In this document: piece after piece, positions 28,235 through 36,356 of the stretch
Layout: each line of letters begins with the position of its first letter
Numbering within the stretch: the first letter of the stretch is position 1
Assembly: GCA_036824505.1 (NCBI GenBank)
Contig: DAITAA010000010.1
Span: 1-64,000, forward strand
DNA: 64,000 nt
Source: SCUD01 sp036824505
GTDB taxonomy: Bacteria; Pseudomonadota; Gammaproteobacteria; Steroidobacterales; Steroidobacteraceae
Direction of reading: 5' to 3'
Notes under the pieces: model-generated
The model's database searches: none
Seen by the model: the letters and a program-made list of their open reading frames with translations, nothing else
What the model was told of the DNA's origin: nothing
Position numbers and translations under genes: made by a program

Positions 28235-28315
28235 ATGAAGGGCCAGAAGCCGACCGGTCAACGATATTGCATCAATTCGGCCGCCCTCGATCTAAAGCAC
28301 GAGCCTCCAAAGTGA
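28235..28315 (+). CDS. 26-residue upstream ORF overlapping the FKBP gene start
   Basis: MKGQKPTGQRYCINSAALDL and six further residues, ending in a TGA that overlaps the GTG start of the FKBP gene (AAGTGAGTG, 28310-28318). Such overlap allows translational coupling. The peptide composition is not typical of a shadow frame, but it has no recognised homolog. It could be a small leader that controls FKBP synthesis, or chance. Confidence 0.35.
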   Translation: MKGQKPTGQRYCINSAALDLKHEPPK

Positions 28316-28788
28316 GTGTCTGGCCGCGGGCTGCGCTGGTGGCCGGTGCATTGTCGCTGGGTGCCGTGCAGGCGGGCGCTCAGGAAACACCGGCACTCGA
28401 ATTCCCGGCGCAACAACCGCTGCTAATCACGGACCTCGTGCCCGGAATCGGCGACGAAGCCTTGCCGGGCGTGGTCTGCGTCGTGCATTACACCGGCTGG
28501 CTTTACGACGGGCAGGCCGGTGATCACCGTGGCCGCAAGTTCGACAGTTCGCGCGAGCGCGGGCAGCCGTTCTCATTCCCGCTGGGCGCCGGGCACGTGA
28601 TCACGGGATGGGACAGCGGCATCGTCGGCATGAGGGTCGGCGGTACAAGGCGCCTGGTCATTCCGCCCGAGCTTGCGTACGGCAGCCGCAATATTGGCAA
28701 TGGCACGATCCCGCCCGGTTCGACACTGCTGTTCGAGATCGAACTGCTCGCCGTCGAGACCGTGACAAGCGCGCCGAAGGCGCAATGA
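28312..28788 (+). CDS. FKBP-type peptidyl-prolyl cis-trans isomerase, exported
   Basis: Protein folding catalyst of the periplasm. It has a signal peptide over the first 24 residues ending near AGAQ, then one FKBP domain. The FKBP fold residues are present: VHYTGWLYDG, KFDSSRERG, FPLGAGHVITGWD, GMRVGGTRRLVIPPELAYG and GSTLLFEIELL. The 158-residue length suits a single-domain FKBP. The start GTG 28312 overlaps the stop of a small upstream ORF. A weak terminator follows. Confidence 0.9.
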   Translation: MSVWPRAALVAGALSLGAVQAGAQETPALEFPAQQPLLITDLVPGIGDEALPGVVCVVHYTGWLYDGQAGDHRGRKFDSSRERGQPFSFPLGAGHVITGWDSGIVGMRVGGTRRLVIPPELAYGSRNIGNGTIPPGSTLLFEIELLAVETVTSAPKAQ

Positions 28789-28806
28789 AAAGCCCGCGCT
28801 GTCGAC

Positions 28807-28828
28807 AAGCGCTGAAACACAGCGCTTT
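28807..28828 (+). terminator. Possible terminator after the FKBP gene
   Basis: AAGCGCTG-AAACA-CAGCGCTT, an 8-bp perfect stem with a 5-nt loop followed by TCCTC. The U tract is weak (TTT only), so efficiency is uncertain. It lies 19 bp after the FKBP stop and 38 bp before the XdhC gene. Confidence 0.45.
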
Positions 28829-28866
28829 CCTCAATCTCCTGCATCACGCGAAACGCAGTCAGAGCC

Positions 28867-29985
28867 ATGCGTGACCTGCGAGATCTGATTGCGCAATTCC
28901 AGCTCGTCCGCGCCCGCGGCGACGTCGCTGCGCTCGCAACCGTCATGCGCGTGGTTGGTTCTGCGTACCGCCGGTCGGGCGCGCGAATGCTTCTGGCGTC
29001 GGACGGGACACGGGTCGGCCTGGTCTCCGGTGGTTGCCTCGAGGCTGATCTCATGGAACGTGCGCAACCCGTGCTCGCGACGGGCCATCCGCTCACCGTC
29101 ACCTACGACGCCACCAGCGACGAGGATCTGATCTTCGGGCTGGGCCTCGGCTGCAATGGCCTGGTTGAGGTGCTGATCGAGCGCGTGCCGGAGTGGCCTG
29201 ACGGAGGCCACCTCGCCCTCATCGATCGCTGCCTGCGCGAGCGCAGAAAACTGGCGGTCGCCACCATCTTCCGGCCGGCCGGCCGCCTGCCGCTCGCCGC
29301 GCGTTGCTGGCTGCTGGACGGCGAGCCGCTTGCGGGAGGGCTCGCAAGCGATTCTGTCGCCGCGCAGATTTTTCCGCACGCCGAAGCCGCGCTGCAGAGC
29401 GGCCGGAACCGGAATGTGGCGATCGAGTCGCCAGACGGCCCGCTCGATATTCTCGTGGAGTCCATTCGTCCCCTGCCCGAACTCTGGATCCTGGGTGCGG
29501 GACCCGATGCCCAGCCTGTGGCGCGCCTCGCGGTCGAGATCGGCTTTGACGTGCATGTGGCTGACCACCGGGTTGCCTTCGCCCGCCGCGAGAATTTCCC
29601 CGGCGCCACGCGCGTGGTGGTTTGCAATCCCGAACACCTGGCGGAGACTGTTGACCCTGACGACGGCAGCATCGTGCTCGTCATGTCCCACTCCTATGGC
29701 TGCGACCGCGCCTACCTGCGCACGCTGCTCAGGCGCCGCTTTCTCTATCTCGGTCTGCTGGGCCCGCGACAGCGCTCGGAGCGCATCCTCGCCGAGCTCG
29801 CGAAAGAGGGCATCGTGCCTTCGCGCGAGCTGCGCGAGAGATTGCATGCACCAGTCGGCCTGGACATCGGTGCCGAGACGCCCGAGGAGATTGCACTCTC
29901 CATCCTGTCGGAGATCAGGGCTGAGCTGGCCGGGCGCAGCGGCGGACGATTGCGGGATTGCAACACGCCGATCCACGGTGGTTAG
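28867..29985 (+). CDS. XdhC/CoxI family molybdoenzyme maturation factor
   Basis: XdhC-type proteins bind molybdenum cofactor and help insert it, in its sulfurated form, into xanthine dehydrogenase-like enzymes. The 372-residue protein has the N-terminal CoxI domain (RVVGSAYRRSGARML, SGGCLEADL) and the C-terminal Rossmann-like XdhC domain (LWILGAGPDAQPVARLA, VMSHSYGCDRAYL, YLGLLGPRQRSERI, PVGLDIGAETPEEIALSI). No xanthine dehydrogenase subunit genes lie nearby. The next gene, a MobA-like nucleotidyltransferase, is a common partner. Confidence 0.9.
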   Translation: MRDLRDLIAQFQLVRARGDVAALATVMRVVGSAYRRSGARMLLASDGTRVGLVSGGCLEADLMERAQPVLATGHPLTVTYDATSDEDLIFGLGLGCNGLVEVLIERVPEWPDGGHLALIDRCLRERRKLAVATIFRPAGRLPLAARCWLLDGEPLAGGLASDSVAAQIFPHAEAALQSGRNRNVAIESPDGPLDILVESIRPLPELWILGAGPDAQPVARLAVEIGFDVHVADHRVAFARRENFPGATRVVVCNPEHLAETVDPDDGSIVLVMSHSYGCDRAYLRTLLRRRFLYLGLLGPRQRSERILAELAKEGIVPSRELRERLHAPVGLDIGAETPEEIALSILSEIRAELAGRSGGRLRDCNTPIHGG

Positions 29986-29989
29986 CCAG

Positions 29990-30601
29990 GTGAATGTCGA
30001 TCGAAGGCGGGACCTTGGCGTGGCGGCCATCGTGCTGGCGGCGGGCGCTTCCTCGCGCCTGGGCCGCGCGAAGCAACTCCTCCTTTTCGGCGGCAAGCCT
30101 CTCGTGCGTCATGTTGTCGATGCGGCTGCCGCCGCCGCCTGCTCACCGGTTGTCGTGGTCGTAGGCGCCCAGGCCGGGAGCGTGCTCGAGGCTCTTGCGG
30201 GCTCGCAGGCGCAGGCCGTCGAAAATCCCGAATGGCGCGAAGGAATCGCGAGTTCGCTGCGCCGCGGAATCCTTGCCCTGCCGGGGCAGGTCGAGGCGGC
30301 GATCGTGCTGCTCTGCGACCAGCCCGCCGTGTCAGCCGCGCTCCTGCAATCGCTGGTCGCGACGCAGCGAAACACGGGACAGGCGATCGTCGCCTGCCGG
30401 TGGGATCACGCCATCGGTCCGCCTGCGCTCTTCCTGCGCGAGCGCTTTCCCGCGCTGCTCGCGCTCTCGGGTGACGTGGGCGCGCGGTCCATCCTGCGCG
30501 GCGCAGGCGATGACGTGACGCTCGTCGATTTTCCGGACGGGGATTTCGATGTGGATACGCCAGCGGACTGGGAGCGCTGGCAGGGCCGGATCGAGGCGTA
30601 G
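29990..30601 (+). CDS. MobA-like nucleotidyltransferase (MocA, molybdenum cofactor cytidylyltransferase type)
   Basis: Transfers CMP or a related nucleotide to the molybdenum cofactor; family-level inference. The 203-residue protein begins with the NTP-transferase signature VLAAGASSRLGRAKQLLLFG, then LVRHVVD, LCDQPAVSA, HAIGPPALF and DFDVDTPADW, all typical of the MocA/MobA-like branch. Start GTG 29990 is 4 bp after the XdhC stop; GTG 29978, overlapping that stop, is an alternative. Together the two genes form a Moco maturation pair. Confidence 0.85.
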   Translation: MNVDRRRDLGVAAIVLAAGASSRLGRAKQLLLFGGKPLVRHVVDAAAAAACSPVVVVVGAQAGSVLEALAGSQAQAVENPEWREGIASSLRRGILALPGQVEAAIVLLCDQPAVSAALLQSLVATQRNTGQAIVACRWDHAIGPPALFLRERFPALLALSGDVGARSILRGAGDDVTLVDFPDGDFDVDTPADWERWQGRIEA

Positions 30602-30611
30602 CAGGCGGCAA

Positions 30612-31265
30612 ATGAAACACCAGGCACCGTCAGTGCAGCGGGTCATGATCGACGGTCCGGCCGGCCATCTCGAGGCGCTGGTCGAGCGACCGCAGGCCGC
30701 GGTCGCCGGGACCGTGGCCGTCTGCTGTCACCCGCACCCGCTTTACGGCGGCACGATGCAGAACAAGGTCGTGCACACGCTGGCGCGCGCCGCGCAGGAT
30801 CAGGGCGTCACCAGCCTGCGTTTCAACTTCCGGGGCGTCGGCGGCAGCGGCGGCAGCCATGACAAGGGCGTCGGTGAAACCGACGATGCGGTGGCGGTCG
30901 CCGACTGGTGCCGGCGCGAACTGGGCGCCGCGCAGCTGTGGGCGCTCGGGTTCTCATTCGGAAGCTACGTTGCGTTTCGCCTCGCTGCCGCGCGTGCCGC
31001 GGCGCTGCTCGTGACGGTCGCCCCGCCGGTGCAACGCTTCGATTTTGCGCGCCTCGAAGTCCCGCGCTGTCCCTGGCTTGTGGTGCAGGGAGATGCCGAC
31101 GAACTGGTCAATTACGAGGCTGTGCTGGACTGGACCCGGACCCTGGATCCCGCCCCGGAAGTCGAGACCGTGCCAGGGGCCGAGCATTTTTTTCACGGGC
31201 GCCTGACGGTGCTGCGCGCGCTGGTCGGGGCATGGCTCGACGGCCACCTGAAAATGGCCCGCTGA
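30612..31265 (+). CDS. Alpha/beta hydrolase (dienelactone hydrolase-like)
   Basis: About 217 residues. It has CCHPHPLYGGTMQNKVVHTL near residue 38, RFNFRGVGGSGG, the nucleophile region GFSFGSYVAF (Ser with GxSxG variation), VVQGDADELVNYEAV (the acidic residue) and a C-terminal His region EHFFHGRL. This is typical of the COG2945-type predicted hydrolases. Substrate unknown. It lies 10 bp after the MocA-like gene and may be co-transcribed. Confidence 0.85.
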   Translation: MKHQAPSVQRVMIDGPAGHLEALVERPQAAVAGTVAVCCHPHPLYGGTMQNKVVHTLARAAQDQGVTSLRFNFRGVGGSGGSHDKGVGETDDAVAVADWCRRELGAAQLWALGFSFGSYVAFRLAAARAAALLVTVAPPVQRFDFARLEVPRCPWLVVQGDADELVNYEAVLDWTRTLDPAPEVETVPGAEHFFHGRLTVLRALVGAWLDGHLKMAR

Positions 31266-31272
31266 AAAATGA

Positions 31273-31296
31273 ACGGGGCGGCCAGGGCCGCCCCGT
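31273..31296 (-). terminator. Terminator after the HU gene (may serve both strands)
   Basis: ACGGGGCGGC-loop-GCCGCCCCGT, a 10-bp perfect stem with a 4-nt loop. On the minus strand it is followed by TTCATTTTTC, a U-rich tract. It lies between the converging hydrolase and HU genes. Confidence 0.85.
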
Positions 31297-31327
31297 CAGT
31301 ACCTTCAGTGCAACTCGACGGCTGGCT

Positions 31328-31639
31328 TCAGCCGACCATCTCGTTGAGGTTCTTGAGGGCGCGGATACGCACCTTCTTCGAGGCCGGCTTGGCCTTGATC
31401 ATCATCTTCTCGCCCGTGAAGGGGTTGACGCCCTCGCGCGCCTTGGTGGCGGGCTTCCTCACGACGCGCATCTTGCACACGCCGGGAAGCGTGAATACGC
31501 CGGCGCCCTTCAGCGCCTTTTTCATCTGGCCGGAAAGGGCGTCGAGTACCGCGCCGACCTGCTTCTTGCTGAGATCGGTCTGGCCCGCGACCGCCGATAC
31601 AACTTGCGACTTCGTCGGAGCCGCGTTCTTCTTCGCCAT
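31328..31639 (-). CDS. HU family DNA-binding protein
   Basis: Nucleoid-associated protein of 103 residues. It contains the HU/IHF fold with LSKKQVGAVLDAL, LPGVCKMRVVRKPA and VNPFTGEKMMIKAKPASKK, which includes the beta-arm that clamps DNA. It is basic and somewhat longer than the classic 90-residue HU because of an N-terminal MAKKNAAPTKSQ extension. A Shine-Dalgarno CAGGAGA lies 8 bp before ATG 31639. It is a single-gene unit with its own terminator. Confidence 0.93.
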   Translation of the reverse strand: MAKKNAAPTKSQVVSAVAGQTDLSKKQVGAVLDALSGQMKKALKGAGVFTLPGVCKMRVVRKPATKAREGVNPFTGEKMMIKAKPASKKVRIRALKNLNEMVG

Positions 31640-31788
31640 TGAAATGTCTCCTGTGGTTTTTGCAGCAGCGGGAGCGTCCCGCTTGGATCATATGTCGGCG
31701 CGCAAGATACCATGGAAAAACTCGCGGCATAAGAGGGTCGAGAGCTATTTCGAGCGGTTTTTTACGGCTCGGCGCGAAGCAGTGAAAT

Positions 31789-32265
31789 TCACTCCGGATA
31801 GAACTCCCGGGTCCAGCGGGCGGTGATCTCGGGTCCGCCAGGGACAGTGCGCGCCCGGATCTCGATCGTGATCGGCTCGCGATTTCGCACCTTGACGGTC
31901 GCCAGGTAAGTCGGACCGCCAGACTCGTTGACACGACGCAACGACAATGCTTGTCGCTCGCCCAGAAGGGTGACAGCCCGTGCTTCAAGCTCCAGTGCGG
32001 CGATTCTCTCCGTACCGTCGCCGGCAGCAGGCGCAAGCGTGATCGTCAGCAGAGCTAGATTGGGCCTCTGCACAATGGCGTAACTGCCTGCAATCGCTGG
32101 AGGCAGATCATCGGTCAGTGTCAGAGCGTAATTCAGCCGGACGTCACCGGCGACGACGAATCCCGGCTCCGAGAATTCGCGCGCTGGTCTCGGCCCGCCA
32201 GTATCGCTGCCACAGGCGCCGAGAGAAAAGCAGGTAAAAGCCAGGATTTGCGCGCGCAGCAACAA
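31789..32265 (-). CDS. DUF4426 family predicted lipoprotein
   Basis: 158 residues beginning MLLRAQILAFTCFSLGAC, a signal with the lipobox LGAC. The mature part shows EFSEPGFVVAGDVRLNYAL, VQRPNLALLTI and TITLAP, resembling DUF4426 proteins that sit downstream of yggT, proC and metXW in Pseudomonas and relatives. Function unknown. Here it is the last gene of the yggS-yggT-yggU group, 12 bp after yggU. Confidence 0.75.
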   Translation of the reverse strand: MLLRAQILAFTCFSLGACGSDTGGPRPAREFSEPGFVVAGDVRLNYALTLTDDLPPAIAGSYAIVQRPNLALLTITLAPAAGDGTERIAALELEARAVTLLGERQALSLRRVNESGGPTYLATVKVRNREPITIEIRARTVPGGPEITARWTREFYPE

Positions 32266-32277
32266 TTCAGCCGACTC

Positions 32278-32583
32278 TCAAGCCCTTGATTCCGCCAGGC
32301 CCGCCAGGGCCGCGGGCAGCTGCTTGACGCCGGCAACGGCGAGCAGCTTGTCGCGCGATCTGCCGCCCTGGAGCAAGCTGACGGAAGCCTGTGGCACGTC
32401 AAAAAGCCCGGCGAAAAACCGCCGCAATCGCTCGTTGGCTGCCTCGTCCACGGGTGCGGCGGCGATCCGGACCTTCAGGCGCCCGCCCTGGACTCCGCAG
32501 ATCCGGTCGGCGCCGGCACGCGGCTGCACGCGCACGGCGATGCGAAGACCCGTCCCCTCGTAGCGGCACCAGGATTCTTCCAT
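32278..32583 (-). CDS. yggU: DUF167/UPF0235 family protein YggU
   Basis: Small conserved protein of 101 residues. Family motifs visible: LRIAVRVQPRAGADRI, LKVRIAAAPVDEAANERL and LLQGGRSRDKLLAVAG. Function unknown; the family occurs across bacteria and is commonly next to yggT. It overlaps or abuts yggT with a 3-bp gap, suggesting co-translation. Confidence 0.92.
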   Translation of the reverse strand: MEESWCRYEGTGLRIAVRVQPRAGADRICGVQGGRLKVRIAAAPVDEAANERLRRFFAGLFDVPQASVSLLQGGRSRDKLLAVAGVKQLPAALAGLAESRA

Positions 32584-32586
32584 GGC

Positions 32587-33114
32587 TCAGGCGATCAGGA
32601 TCAGAAGGGCCTGCAGGCCGATGAGCGCGATCAGCGGCGAGAAATCGATGCCGCCGATGACGGGCAACAGCTTGCGCAGCGGCCGCAGCAGCGGTTCGCA
32701 GAGCGACGAAACGACTCCCACGACCGGGCTATAGGATCCCGGCGCGATGAAAGACAACAGGGCATAGATGAATATCGCCACCTGGAACAGCCGGATCGCG
32801 GATGTCGCGAGCGAGCGCAGGCCCGCGATGACGAGCGGGACGATTGGAATCATGGCGCCGGTCAGCAAGCGGAACATGATCAGGGTCATTGCAAATTGGA
32901 CGGCAATCAGCGCGACCAGCGAAGCGGTGTCGACTCGACCCATGGGCGGCAGGATGCGGCGCAGCGGCAGTACCAGCCAGTTGGTCAGCGACAGCACTGC
33001 CTGCGAAAGGGGGTTGCGGAAATCCGTACGCATGATCGCCAGCAGGAAGCGGAGCAGGAAGGCGTAGACCGCGAGCGTCAGTACCGATTGGACGATGTAG
33101 ATCAGGGCATCCAT
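32587..33114 (-). CDS. yggT: YggT family membrane protein
   Basis: Inner-membrane protein of 175 residues with two copies of the YggT repeat: YAFLLRFLLAIMRTDFRNPL...LPLRRILPPMG, then YALLSFIAPGSYSPVVGVV...LLRPLRKLLPVIGGID. About four to six hydrophobic segments. Its role is not settled; osmotic stress and cell division links have been suggested for relatives. Start ATG 33114; a 70-codon upstream extension of the frame has no recognisable homology. The usual proC gene between yggS and yggT is missing here. Confidence 0.92.
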   Translation of the reverse strand: MDALIYIVQSVLTLAVYAFLLRFLLAIMRTDFRNPLSQAVLSLTNWLVLPLRRILPPMGRVDTASLVALIAVQFAMTLIMFRLLTGAMIPIVPLVIAGLRSLATSAIRLFQVAIFIYALLSFIAPGSYSPVVGVVSSLCEPLLRPLRKLLPVIGGIDFSPLIALIGLQALLILIA

Positions 33115-33332
33115 GAGCTGCACATCCCGGGTCAAGGCCGTGCCACGTGGGGGCGCCGCGATTGTAGTGCGCTTCGAGCCGCGCAGCGCAATAAGGCAAT
33201 CCGGCCGACAGCGGAGGGGTCCTACCCGATGAATCTCAAGGTCGTGCGGCGCGTGACCGGTGCATGTGGACGGCCTGGCGACGCGCTCCTGTTGCCGATC
33301 GGCAAAGCCCTGAAGGTCTGGCAACTGGCAGG

Positions 33333-34028
33333 TCAGGCACGCTCGCCGAAGAGCGCAGTGCCGATGCGCACATGCGTCGCACCTTCGGCGATGGCTGCTT
33401 CGTAATCGCCGCTCATTCCCATCGACAGCACATCGAGACGGAGGCCGGTGCCGTTCAGGTGCAGCAACAGCTGCCGCAGTTCACCGAACCAGTGCCGTTG
33501 CCGTTCGGGATCGGTTTCTTCGGGTGGCAGGGTCATCAGGCCCCGCAACGACAGCCGTGGAAGCGATGCGATTCGTGCGGCGAGCGCCGGAAGTTCGCCG
33601 GGATCGACACCGGCCTTGCTCGCCTCGCCGCCGAGCCGCACCTGGATGCAGATGGCCAGCGGCGGGAGCGCCCGCGGGCGTTGCTCGGCGAGGCGCTCGG
33701 CGATTTTCAGGCGATCGACGGTATGCACCCAGTCGAACAATTCGGCGACCGGCCGCGTCTTGTTGCTTTGCAACGCGCCGATGAAATGCCATGTGAGCGC
33801 CCGGCCCTGCAGTGCGGCGATGTGCTCCCGCGCCTCCTGCAGGTAGTTTTCGGCGATGTCCGTCAGGCCGCATTCGACGGCCGCCACGAGGCGCGCCAGC
33901 GGTTGTGACTTGGCGACGCCGATCAGCCTGATGGTGGCTGCATCCCTGCTTGCGGCTCGGGCCGCTTCAGTGATCTTTTCGCGCAAATAACCGAGTCTTT
34001 GAGCCTGATTCTGAGGAGCAGTTAACAT
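33333..34028 (-). CDS. yggS: YggS family pyridoxal phosphate-binding protein (PLPBP/PROSC homolog)
   Basis: Pyridoxal phosphate carrier or homeostasis protein with no known catalytic reaction. The 231-residue protein has the PLP lysine in LIGVAKSQP, ENYLQEAREHI, WHFIGALQSNKTR, GLMTLPPEE and LSMGMSGDYEAAIAEGATHVRIGTALFG, all diagnostic. It diverges from pilT, the order found in Pseudomonas and many other gammaproteobacteria. It starts at ATG 34028. Confidence 0.96.
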   Translation of the reverse strand: MLTAPQNQAQRLGYLREKITEAARAASRDAATIRLIGVAKSQPLARLVAAVECGLTDIAENYLQEAREHIAALQGRALTWHFIGALQSNKTRPVAELFDWVHTVDRLKIAERLAEQRPRALPPLAICIQVRLGGEASKAGVDPGELPALAARIASLPRLSLRGLMTLPPEETDPERQRHWFGELRQLLLHLNGTGLRLDVLSMGMSGDYEAAIAEGATHVRIGTALFGERA

Positions 34029-34029
34029 A

Positions 34030-34056
34030 TTGGAGTGCTCGTGTCGGGGCTATACT
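34030..34056 (+). promoter_or_regulatory. pilT: Putative pilT promoter
   Basis: TATACT at 34051-34056 matches the -10 hexamer at 5 of 6. A weak -35, TTGGAG, lies at 34030-34035, giving a short 15-bp spacer. The site lies in the 99-bp gap between divergent yggS and pilT. Confidence 0.45.
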
Positions 34057-34127
34057 GCGTCTGGTCCCGAGCTGCCGACGAGTGGACCGGGGGGTCCTCG
34101 CGGTGCGCGCCGAGACAGGGAGTACTG

Positions 34128-35168
34128 ATGGCCGTTGATATCGCCCAACTGTTGGCCTTTGCAGTCAAGAACAATGCGTCGGACCTGCACCTGTCCGCCG
34201 GTGTGCCGCCCATGATCCGCGTGGACGGCGACATGAAACGCGTCAACATGCCATCGCTGACGCACAAGGAAGTGCACAGCATGGTGTACGACATCATGAA
34301 CGACAAGCAGCGGAAGGTTTTCGAGGAATTCTTCGAAACCGACTTCTCGTTCGAGATCCCGAATCTCGCGCGGTTTCGCGTCAATGCATTCAACCAGAAT
34401 CGCGGCGCCGGCGCAGTGTTCCGCAACATTCCGTCGTTGATCAAGACCCTCGACGACCTGAATGCGCCAAAGGTCTTCAAGGATCTCTGCATGCTGCCGC
34501 GCGGCCTGGTTCTGGTGACGGGCCCGACCGGGTCCGGCAAATCGACGACGCTCGCGGGCATGATCGATTACGTCAATGTCAATCGCCCGGACCATATCAT
34601 CACGATCGAGGATCCGATCGAATTCGTGCACGAATCGAAGCGCAGCCTGATCAACCAGCGCGAGGTACATCGCGACACGCTAGGCTTCAGCGAGGCGCTG
34701 CGCTCAGCGCTCCGTGAAGACCCGGACGTCGTGCTGGTCGGCGAAATGCGCGACCTGGAGACGATCCGCCTGGCGCTCACCGCGGCCGAGACGGGGCATC
34801 TTGTGTTTGGCACGCTGCATACGAGTTCCGCGGCCAAGACCGTGGACCGGATTGTCGACGTTTTCCCCGCGGCCGAAAAGGAGATGGTCCGCTCCATGCT
34901 TTCGGAATCGCTGCGTGCGGTGGTTTCGCAGACGCTGCTGAAACGCCTCGGTGGCGGCCGGATCGCCGCGCATGAAATCATGATCGCGACGCCGGCAATC
35001 CGGAATCTGATCCGCGAGAACAAGATCGCGCAGATGTACTCGTCGATTCAGACCGGCAACGCGCAGGGCATGCAGACGCTCGATCAGTGCTTGACCGAAA
35101 TGCTGGCGAAGGGCCTGATCGCGAAGGAAGAAGCGCGGTACAAGGCGGCGAACAAGGACACAGTGTAG
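34128..35168 (+). CDS. pilT: Type IV pilus retraction ATPase PilT
   Basis: Hexameric ATPase that drives pilus retraction and twitching. The 346-residue length is standard. It has NASDLHLSAGVPPMIR, the Walker A GPTGSGKST, the Asp and His boxes in ITIEDPIEFVH and TGHLVFGTLHTSSA, and the Walker B region DPDVVLVGEMRD. The C-terminal region contains AIRNLIRE, the AIRNLIRE motif important for retraction. The start ATG 34128 is preceded by ACAGGGAG. It is followed by two more paralogs. Confidence 0.97.
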   Translation: MAVDIAQLLAFAVKNNASDLHLSAGVPPMIRVDGDMKRVNMPSLTHKEVHSMVYDIMNDKQRKVFEEFFETDFSFEIPNLARFRVNAFNQNRGAGAVFRNIPSLIKTLDDLNAPKVFKDLCMLPRGLVLVTGPTGSGKSTTLAGMIDYVNVNRPDHIITIEDPIEFVHESKRSLINQREVHRDTLGFSEALRSALREDPDVVLVGEMRDLETIRLALTAAETGHLVFGTLHTSSAAKTVDRIVDVFPAAEKEMVRSMLSESLRAVVSQTLLKRLGGGRIAAHEIMIATPAIRNLIRENKIAQMYSSIQTGNAQGMQTLDQCLTEMLAKGLIAKEEARYKAANKDTV

Positions 35169-35195
35169 GCGGCACGCCGTACACGGGAGAACGGA

Positions 35196-36356
35196 ATGGA
35201 TCGCGAACAGGCAATCAGACTGATGCAGGACCTGCTGCGGCGGATGGTCGACCGCAAGGGCTCGGACCTCTTTATCACTGCGAGTTTCCCGCCGGCGATC
35301 AAGGTTGACGGCGAGGTTCGGCCGCAGACTGAACAGGCGCTGTCGCCGGAACAGAGCGCCGTGCTGGTGCGCTCGATCATGAATGACCGGCAGACGCGCG
35401 AATTCGACGCGACCAAGGAGGCGAATTTCGCGATCGCACCGCCTGGGATTGGCCGGTTTCGCGTCAGCGCATTCCAGCAGCAGGGCCATACCGGATGCGT
35501 GATCCGGCAGATCAACTCCAAGATCCCCACGATCGAGGAACTCGAGTTGCCGCCGATACTGAAGGACATCGTGATGTCCAAGCGCGGCCTCGTGATCGTG
35601 GTTGGCGCAACCGGCTCCGGCAAGTCGACGACGCTCGCCTCGATGGTCGGCTACCGGAACGAGAAGACCCGTGGCCATATCGTCACGATCGAGGACCCGG
35701 TTGAATACGTGCATCAGCACCGCGGCTGCGTCGTCACGCATCGCGAGGTCGGCGTGGACACCGAGAGCTGGCACACGGCGCTGAAGAACACGCTGCGCCA
35801 GGCGCCGGACGTCATCATGATCGGCGAAATCCGCGACCGCGAGACGATGGAATACGGCATCCAGTTCGCCGAGACCGGCCATCTGGTGCTCGCGACCCTG
35901 CATGCGAACAGCTCGAACCAGGCGCTCGACCGCATCATCAACTTCTTCCCCGAGGAGAAGCGCGAGCAATTGCTGATGGACCTGTCGCTGAATATTCGCG
36001 CGATGGTGTCGCAGCGCCTCGTGCCGCGCGAGAAGGCCGAGGGCCGCATCGCCGCGATGGAAATCATGATCGGCACACCGCTGATCTCCGACCTGATATT
36101 CCGCGGCGAAGTGGCGAAGATCAAGGAAGTCATGTCGCGGTCGAACCGGCTCGGCATGAAGACATTCGACCAGGCGTTGTTCGAGCTCTTTGAGGCCGGA
36201 CAGATCTCCTATGAGGAAGGCCTGCGCAACGCCGATTCCAAGAACGAATTGCGGCTGCGCATCAAGCTCGAGAGCAAGCGCGAAGACCGCTTGCAGGCGG
36301 AAGCATCCAGTACATTGAGGATCGTTGATGAGTCCAACGAGGGCAAGCTCTACTGA
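35196..36356 (+). CDS. pilU: Type IV pilus retraction ATPase PilU
   Basis: PilT paralog of 386 residues that works with PilT in twitching. It has KGSDLFITASFPPAIKVDG, Walker A GATGSGKST, TIEDPVEYVHQH, MIGEIRDRETME and TGHLVLATLHANSS. The longer C-terminal tail with acidic residues (ESKREDRLQ... DESNEGKLY) fits PilU. It lies 27 bp after pilT and its last 29 bp overlap the next gene. Confidence 0.95.
   Translation: MDREQAIRLMQDLLRRMVDRKGSDLFITASFPPAIKVDGEVRPQTEQALSPEQSAVLVRSIMNDRQTREFDATKEANFAIAPPGIGRFRVSAFQQQGHTGCVIRQINSKIPTIEELELPPILKDIVMSKRGLVIVVGATGSGKSTTLASMVGYRNEKTRGHIVTIEDPVEYVHQHRGCVVTHREVGVDTESWHTALKNTLRQAPDVIMIGEIRDRETMEYGIQFAETGHLVLATLHANSSNQALDRIINFFPEEKREQLLMDLSLNIRAMVSQRLVPREKAEGRIAAMEIMIGTPLISDLIFRGEVAKIKEVMSRSNRLGMKTFDQALFELFEAGQISYEEGLRNADSKNELRLRIKLESKREDRLQAEASSTLRIVDESNEGKLY

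Noticed and set aside
33115..33332. Remnant of proC between yggS and yggT
   Set aside because: The frame there has no pyrroline-5-carboxylate reductase motif. The gene appears absent, not degraded, as far as I can see.
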